NCBI GenBank assembly: GCA_900553295.1
Contig: USCR01000084.1
Coordinates: 1 to 10,432 of the forward strand
DNA length: 10,432 nt
Origin: an uncultured Eubacteriales bacterium
GTDB lineage: Bacteria > Bacillota > Clostridia > Christensenellales > Aristaeellaceae
Direction: 5' to 3'
Shown here: positions 6,940 through 10,432 of the stretch, piece after piece
Numbering within the stretch: position 1 is the stretch's first letter
How the letters are laid out: each line of letters begins with the position of its first letter
Notes under the pieces: generated by a model
The model's input: only the letters and a program-made list of their open reading frames with translations
Database searches by the model: none
Told to the model about the DNA's origin: nothing
Position numbers and translations under genes: made by a program

Positions 6940-8205
6940 ATGGCGCTATATGACCTATTGCTGCAAGGCGGGCGGACCTATGACCCTGAGACCCGGACCT
7001 TTGCCCGGGAGGATGTGGCGGTCCGGGAGGGAAAAATCGTCCTGCGGGCCGGGGAGATTCCCTCGGAAAGCGCCGCCACGGTGCTGGACGCCCAGGGGTG
7101 CGTGGTATCCCCGGGGCTGATCGACATGCACTGCCATATTTATCCCGTGTTTCCCTATCCCCGGGAGGATTCCCTGCGCACCATCAGCGCCGAGGAGCAC
7201 ATGACCCGCTGCGGCGTGACCACCGCCGTGGACGCCGGCACCTGCGGCTGGCGCAATTTCGGGGACTTCAAGGAGCAGGTGATCGACCGCACCAAGCTGC
7301 GCATCCTGGCCTTCCTGGACATCGCCGCCAAGGGCATGGCCTACACCGATTCCGAGCAGGCCGTGGCCGACATCAACCCGCGGATTGCCGCCGCCGTGGC
7401 CCAGGAATGGCAAAGCTGCATTGTGGGCATCAAGAGCGCCCACTACTGGCCCCGGCATCCGGACGCGGCGCACCCGGCCTTTGCCTCCATCGACGGGGCG
7501 CGGGAGGCCGCGGCCCTCAGCGGCACGCGGGTGATGGTGGACAGCATTCCCGTGGTACCCGAGCGCAGCTATCCGGCCATCCTGCGCCGCCTGGAGCCCG
7601 GGGACATCCACACCCATGTGTTTGCCCAGCAGTTTCCCCTGCTGGACGAAAAGGGAAAGGTGCAGGATTTCCTGCGGGAGGAGCGGCAGCGGGGCATCCG
7701 CTTTGACGTGGGGCACGGCTCGGGCAGCTTCTGGTTCCGCCAGGCGGTTCCCTGCTTTGAACAGGACTTCTGGCCGGACACCCTTTCCACGGACCTGCAC
7801 CATCAAAATGTGACGGGCCCCGCCATGGACCTGGTGTATGTAATGAGCAAATTCCTGGCCATGGGCATGCCCCTGGGGGAGGTGCTCTACCGGGTCACCC
7901 GGGCCCCGGCGCTGGTCATCGGCCGGCCGGAGCTGGGCACGCTGCGTGTGGGCGGATGCGCGGACCTGGCCGTGCTGCGGGTCAGGGAGGGGACCTTCGG
8001 GTACCTGGACTGCGGCGGCGCGCGCCTGAGGGGGGAAGGCAAGCTGGAGTGCGTGGCCACCGTGCGCGCCGGGGAAGTGATCTACGACCCCGAGGCCCGC
8101 AGCGCCCCTGACTGGCCTGAGGCGCCCGCGGCCTACTGGACGGCGCCGGGGCTCCTGCGTGGCTGGGAGCTTCGCAAGGAAAAGGAGGAAACCGTATGCG
8201 GCTGA
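6940..8205 (+). CDS. Amidohydrolase-superfamily deacetylase (EF0837/Atu3266-like)
   Basis: Cytoplasmic metal-dependent hydrolase of 421 residues, in the dihydroorotase-like branch that includes EF0837 and Atu3266, for which N-acetyl-D-amino acid or related ester/amide hydrolysis is known. Seen in order: IDMHCHIYP (HxH, H64 and H66) after strand 1; GVTTAVDAGTCG (92-103); GIKSAHYW with K165, probably the carboxylated bridging lysine; GDIHTHVFAQQ with H226; FDVGHGSGSFWF with H259; LSTDLHHQN with D285; and a C-terminal strand domain rejoining the N-terminal one (GCADLAVLRV, VRAGEVIYD). The full dinuclear ligand set is therefore present. The start lies 2 nt after the RidA stop, with GGGAGGAGG upstream; the end overlaps the next gene by 10 nt. 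Genes of this family are commonly found beside SelA-like lyases, as here, which favours deacetylation of an N-acetylated 2-amino acid or sugar acid. The exact substrate is inferred. Confidence 0.85.
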   Translation: MALYDLLLQGGRTYDPETRTFAREDVAVREGKIVLRAGEIPSESAATVLDAQGCVVSPGLIDMHCHIYPVFPYPREDSLRTISAEEHMTRCGVTTAVDAGTCGWRNFGDFKEQVIDRTKLRILAFLDIAAKGMAYTDSEQAVADINPRIAAAVAQEWQSCIVGIKSAHYWPRHPDAAHPAFASIDGAREAAALSGTRVMVDSIPVVPERSYPAILRRLEPGDIHTHVFAQQFPLLDEKGKVQDFLREERQRGIRFDVGHGSGSFWFRQAVPCFEQDFWPDTLSTDLHHQNVTGPAMDLVYVMSKFLAMGMPLGEVLYRVTRAPALVIGRPELGTLRVGGCADLAVLRVREGTFGYLDCGGARLRGEGKLECVATVRAGEVIYDPEARSAPDWPEAPAAYWTAPGLLRGWELRKEKEETVCG

Positions 8206-9140
8206 ACGAGCGGGAGGACATCCTGGACCTTACCCGGGAGTGGACGGGGGAGCGCTTCCCCAACGGCCGGCCCAGGGTAAGCGACGAAAAGATCGAAATC
8301 ATCAAGACCCTGACCCAGGAAGAGATCTGGCACCCGCTGTACTTCAGCGGCTACCGCTTCCAGTTTCAGGGCGGGTTGCGGACCCTTCACCCCGGCAAAA
8401 AGCTCTACGGCCGGGCGGTCACCTGCTGCTTCGCGCCCCAGCGGCCGGACGTGCGAAGGAACTCCTTTGGCTCCGCGGCGGCCAAACACTGGAAGGGCGA
8501 CTGCAACCAGTGGGTCATTGACAGCCTGACGGAGGGGGACGTGGTGGTCTGCGACCTGTATGACAAAATCTACAAGGGCACCTTTGCGGGGGGCAACCTG
8601 ACCACGGCCATCAAGGCGCGGACGGTCACGGGGGGCGCCATTGTGTGGGGCGGCGTGCGGGACGTGGAGCAGATGAAGAAAATCGACGTGCAGGTGTATT
8701 TCCGCGGCGTGGACCCCACGCCCATCCGGGACTGCCAGCTGGTCTCCTTCAACGGCCCCTGCCGCATTGGTGAGGCGCTGTGCGTGCCGGGGGACATCGT
8801 CATCGGCAACGAGAACGGCGTGCTCTTCCTGCCCAGCCACATGGTGGACTTCGTCATCGAGAACGCCTTCAAAATGCAGGCCCGGGATCTGTACGCCTTC
8901 CCGCGGCTGAAGGCGGGGCAGTACACCACCGCCGACGTGGACGCGCCGGTGTGGCCCCTGCCCATGCTGCGGGACCTGCTGGCGTTCCTGGAGCGGGACC
9001 CGGCGGGGGAGCGCTACCGGGGCATGGACTGGAGCCTGGAGCTGCGCGCGGCCCAGGGTGACCCGGAAGCCACCGAAGAGATGCTCCGGCGCTTCGACAT
9101 TGAGCCCCTGGCGCCGGGAGAGGGGGTTGCGTTTCTGTGA
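8196..9140 (+). CDS. RraA-family protein, possible class II pyruvate aldolase
   Basis: Protein of 314 residues with a central RraA fold (about 60-220), the family of HMG/CHA aldolases and of the RNase E inhibitor RraA; Firmicute members next to catabolic genes are more likely aldolases. Seen: GKKLYGRAVTC (67-77), EGDVVVCDLYD (113-123), AGGNLTTAIKARTVTGG (131-147), WGGVRDVEQM with R155 and D156, matching the substrate-binding arginine and metal-binding aspartate of HMG aldolase, and VPGDIVIGNENGVLFLP (197-213). Odd points: the usual DGxVRD aspartate is replaced by tryptophan (W151), the GE/GD loop reads GGN, and there are about 55 extra residues at the N-terminus and about 90 at the C-terminus. 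The ATG at 8196 follows AAAGGAGG (8181-8188) by 7 nt and overlaps the deacetylase end. In this operon it occupies the place of a 2-keto-3-deoxy acid aldolase; that role is inference. Confidence 0.82.
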   Translation: MRLNEREDILDLTREWTGERFPNGRPRVSDEKIEIIKTLTQEEIWHPLYFSGYRFQFQGGLRTLHPGKKLYGRAVTCCFAPQRPDVRRNSFGSAAAKHWKGDCNQWVIDSLTEGDVVVCDLYDKIYKGTFAGGNLTTAIKARTVTGGAIVWGGVRDVEQMKKIDVQVYFRGVDPTPIRDCQLVSFNGPCRIGEALCVPGDIVIGNENGVLFLPSHMVDFVIENAFKMQARDLYAFPRLKAGQYTTADVDAPVWPLPMLRDLLAFLERDPAGERYRGMDWSLELRAAQGDPEATEEMLRRFDIEPLAPGEGVAFL

Positions 9141-9955
9141 ATGAGCGGATCATACCGGACTATGGTTCCCTGCTGGCCGGGAAAACGGCCTTTATCACCA
9201 CGGCGGCCCGGGGCATTGGGCGGAGCATTGCCCGGCTGTTTGCCCGCCAGGGCGCCACGGTGTATTTCGCGGGGCGGAATCCCGCCTATGTAAAGCAGAC
9301 GGAGGCGGAACTGCGGCAGCTCCGCCCCGGCTGCCGGGGCTATGTGTGCGACCTGGCCCAGGCCGGGGAAAGCGAGGAAACCGCCCGGCAGGCCCTGGAG
9401 GACAGCGGCGGCTTTGACATTCTGGTGGGCACGGTGGGGGTCAACTGCCACTGCACCGTGGAGGACTTTCAGGACGGGGACATGGCTCGCCTGATTGAAA
9501 CCAACTACCTCAGCGGCTTGCGCTTTGCCCGCCGGTTCATGCCTTCCCTGCGCGCCCGGCACGGCGCCGTCATCTTTATCTCCTCCATCCACAGCGCCAT
9601 CACCCAGCCCACCAACATGCTCTACGCGGGCACCAAGGGCGCCATGAACGCGGCCGCCCGGGCCATGGCCCTGGACTTTGCGGAGGATGGGGTGCGGGTG
9701 AATGTCATCTGCCCCGGACTGATCCTCAGCGACGTGATGGAGGATCTGATGAAGGAGATGCCCACCCCGGCGGAGAAGGAACAATTCCTGGTGCATTGTG
9801 ACCGCTGCCAGCCCTTGCCGGCCGGCTGCATGGAGGACATTGCCAACGCGGCGCTCTTTTTTGCCTCGGACATGAGCGCGTATATCACCGGGCAGACGCT
9901 GATGGTGGACGGGGGCACCAGCATCAAGGCCCATGACTTCTTCCCCGACGGATGA
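9137..9955 (+). CDS. Short-chain dehydrogenase/reductase (SDR)
   Basis: Classical SDR of 272 residues; NAD(P)-dependent oxidation of an alcohol or sugar hydroxyl. Seen: an N-terminal strand and cofactor loop TTAARGIG (21-28), acidic/basic turn GRNPAY (46-51), CDL (71-73), a catalytic serine in ISSIHS (148-153), YAGTK with Y163 and K167, and NVICPGLI (189-196). Two signature sites are altered: the glycine of TGxxxGIG is threonine (T22), and the usual NNAG reads GTVG (98-101). The serine-tyrosine-lysine set is intact, so it is probably active. The start is GTG at 9137, overlapping the preceding TGA by 4 nt (9137-9140), with GGGAGAGGGGG roughly 10 nt upstream; the ATG at 9141 is in another frame. 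Beside a lactonase gene, a C1 dehydrogenase making an aldonolactone is a reasonable guess, but SDR specificity cannot be read from motifs. Confidence 0.88.
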   Translation: MNERIIPDYGSLLAGKTAFITTAARGIGRSIARLFARQGATVYFAGRNPAYVKQTEAELRQLRPGCRGYVCDLAQAGESEETARQALEDSGGFDILVGTVGVNCHCTVEDFQDGDMARLIETNYLSGLRFARRFMPSLRARHGAVIFISSIHSAITQPTNMLYAGTKGAMNAAARAMALDFAEDGVRVNVICPGLILSDVMEDLMKEMPTPAEKEQFLVHCDRCQPLPAGCMEDIANAALFFASDMSAYITGQTLMVDGGTSIKAHDFFPDG

Positions 9956-9976
9956 CATAATAAAGGAGGGGCCGGT

Positions 9977-10432
9977 ATGGCGGCAAGGCGGGTTTTGCTC
10001 TCCGGTTACAGCGGAGCAGGGGCGGACATACGGATGGCGGAGGTGAGCGCGGAGGGGCGCCTGCGCGGCGGCCAGGGGCTGCGGCACGGGGAAAATCCCT
10101 CCTTCTGCTGCTGGATGGACGGCAGGGTCTACGCCGTGGCCGAGCTGCCCCAGGGGGCGTCCGTCACCGCGTACGCCCTGGAGGGGGACGCCCTGCGGCC
10201 GCTGGGGCGCATGGAACTGCCGGGCAGGCGGGGACTGTGCCACCTGGCGGCGGTGGACGGCGTGCTCTATGGAAGCTGCTATGAAAGCGGGCACTATTTC
10301 GCCCTGGACGCGGAGCTTTCCCGGGTGCTGTGGGAATACCTGCCCGGGGGCACGCCCCGGGCCCACTGGGCGCAGGAAGCCGGCGGCCTCCTGCAAAGCC
10401 TTGACCACGGGCTCCGCCACGTCGATGAACGT
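9977..10432 (+). CDS. Lactonase-family beta-propeller protein, 3' end beyond window
   Basis: The first 152 codons of an open frame that runs off the window. The translation begins MAARRVLLSGYSGAGAD and shows repeated short strand-turn units: GENPSFCCWMDGRVYAVAEL, then RRGLCHLAAVDGVLYGSCYESGHYFALD, then RAHWAQ...LLQSLDHGLRHV. Spacing and motifs resemble the YbhE/6-phosphogluconolactonase beta-propeller family (Lactonase, PF10282), in which such units recur as blades and an HxxQ-type segment precedes a D-G-DR-like turn. Members hydrolyse sugar lactones, often 6-phosphogluconolactone. Start: ATG with AAGGAGGGG (9962-9970 region) about 7 nt upstream and 21 nt after the SDR stop, so it belongs to the same operon. 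Pairing with an SDR suggests removal of an aldonolactone. The family is likely but not certain because less than half of the protein is seen. Confidence 0.65.
   Translation, partial: MAARRVLLSGYSGAGADIRMAEVSAEGRLRGGQGLRHGENPSFCCWMDGRVYAVAELPQGASVTAYALEGDALRPLGRMELPGRRGLCHLAAVDGVLYGSCYESGHYFALDAELSRVLWEYLPGGTPRAHWAQEAGGLLQSLDHGLRHVDER

Noticed and set aside
6955-7806. Long minus-strand open frames opposite the deacetylase, and similar ones opposite the RidA, RraA and SDR genes
   Set aside because: They are expected antisense shadows of high-GC coding sequence, with no domain motifs and Gly/Ala/Arg/Pro-rich composition.

Overview
The window joins two stretches of bacterial DNA that look unlike each other. 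Positions 1 to about 2,606 have moderate GC (28 of 60 bases in the row 1501-1560, counted by hand) and carry two minus-strand genes typical of low-to-mid-GC Clostridia such as Lachnospiraceae. Positions from about 2,610 to the end are GC-rich (37 of 60 in row 3541-3600 and 42 of 60 in row 5401-5460), with strongly G/C-ending codons, AGGAGG-type ribosome binding sites and eight plus-strand genes. The right part also looks like a Firmicute or similar anaerobe, but a different genome or a recently acquired block. No taxon marker is present, so assignment is inference.

Left region (minus strand, read from 2,606 down to 55): a near-consensus sigma-70 promoter, a short leader with alternative hairpins, a COG2509-type FAD-dependent dehydrogenase, and a translationally coupled PrsA/PpiC-type lipoprotein foldase. 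Nothing supportable lies in 1-54.

Junction (about 2,607-2,627): the -35 box of the left promoter ends at 2,606. By 2,610 the sequence is already readable as coding for the first right-hand gene, which lacks its true start. This is a chimeric contig join or a recombination/transfer breakpoint. A perfect 11-bp inverted repeat lies just inside the right side.

Right region (plus strand, 2,610-10,432): one tightly packed operon with overlaps or gaps of at most 21 nt. In order it holds a 5'-truncated GH89-like (alpha-N-acetylglucosaminidase-like) glycosidase, a SelA/DgaE-like PLP ammonia-lyase, two tandem RidA-family proteins, an EF0837/Atu3266-like deacetylase of the amidohydrolase superfamily, an RraA-family (class II pyruvate aldolase-like) protein, an SDR oxidoreductase, and a lactonase-family beta-propeller cut by the window end.

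Read together, these genes fit an oxidative, non-phosphorylated route for an N-acetylamino sugar. Glycosidase releases it, SDR oxidises C1 to a lactone, lactonase opens it, deacetylase gives the 2-amino sugar acid, PLP lyase removes ammonia through an enamine/imine that RidA hydrolyses, and the RraA-type aldolase splits the resulting 2-keto-3-deoxy acid. Each assignment is at family level; the pathway is an inference and the most interesting content of the window. No kinase, transporter or regulator is visible here.
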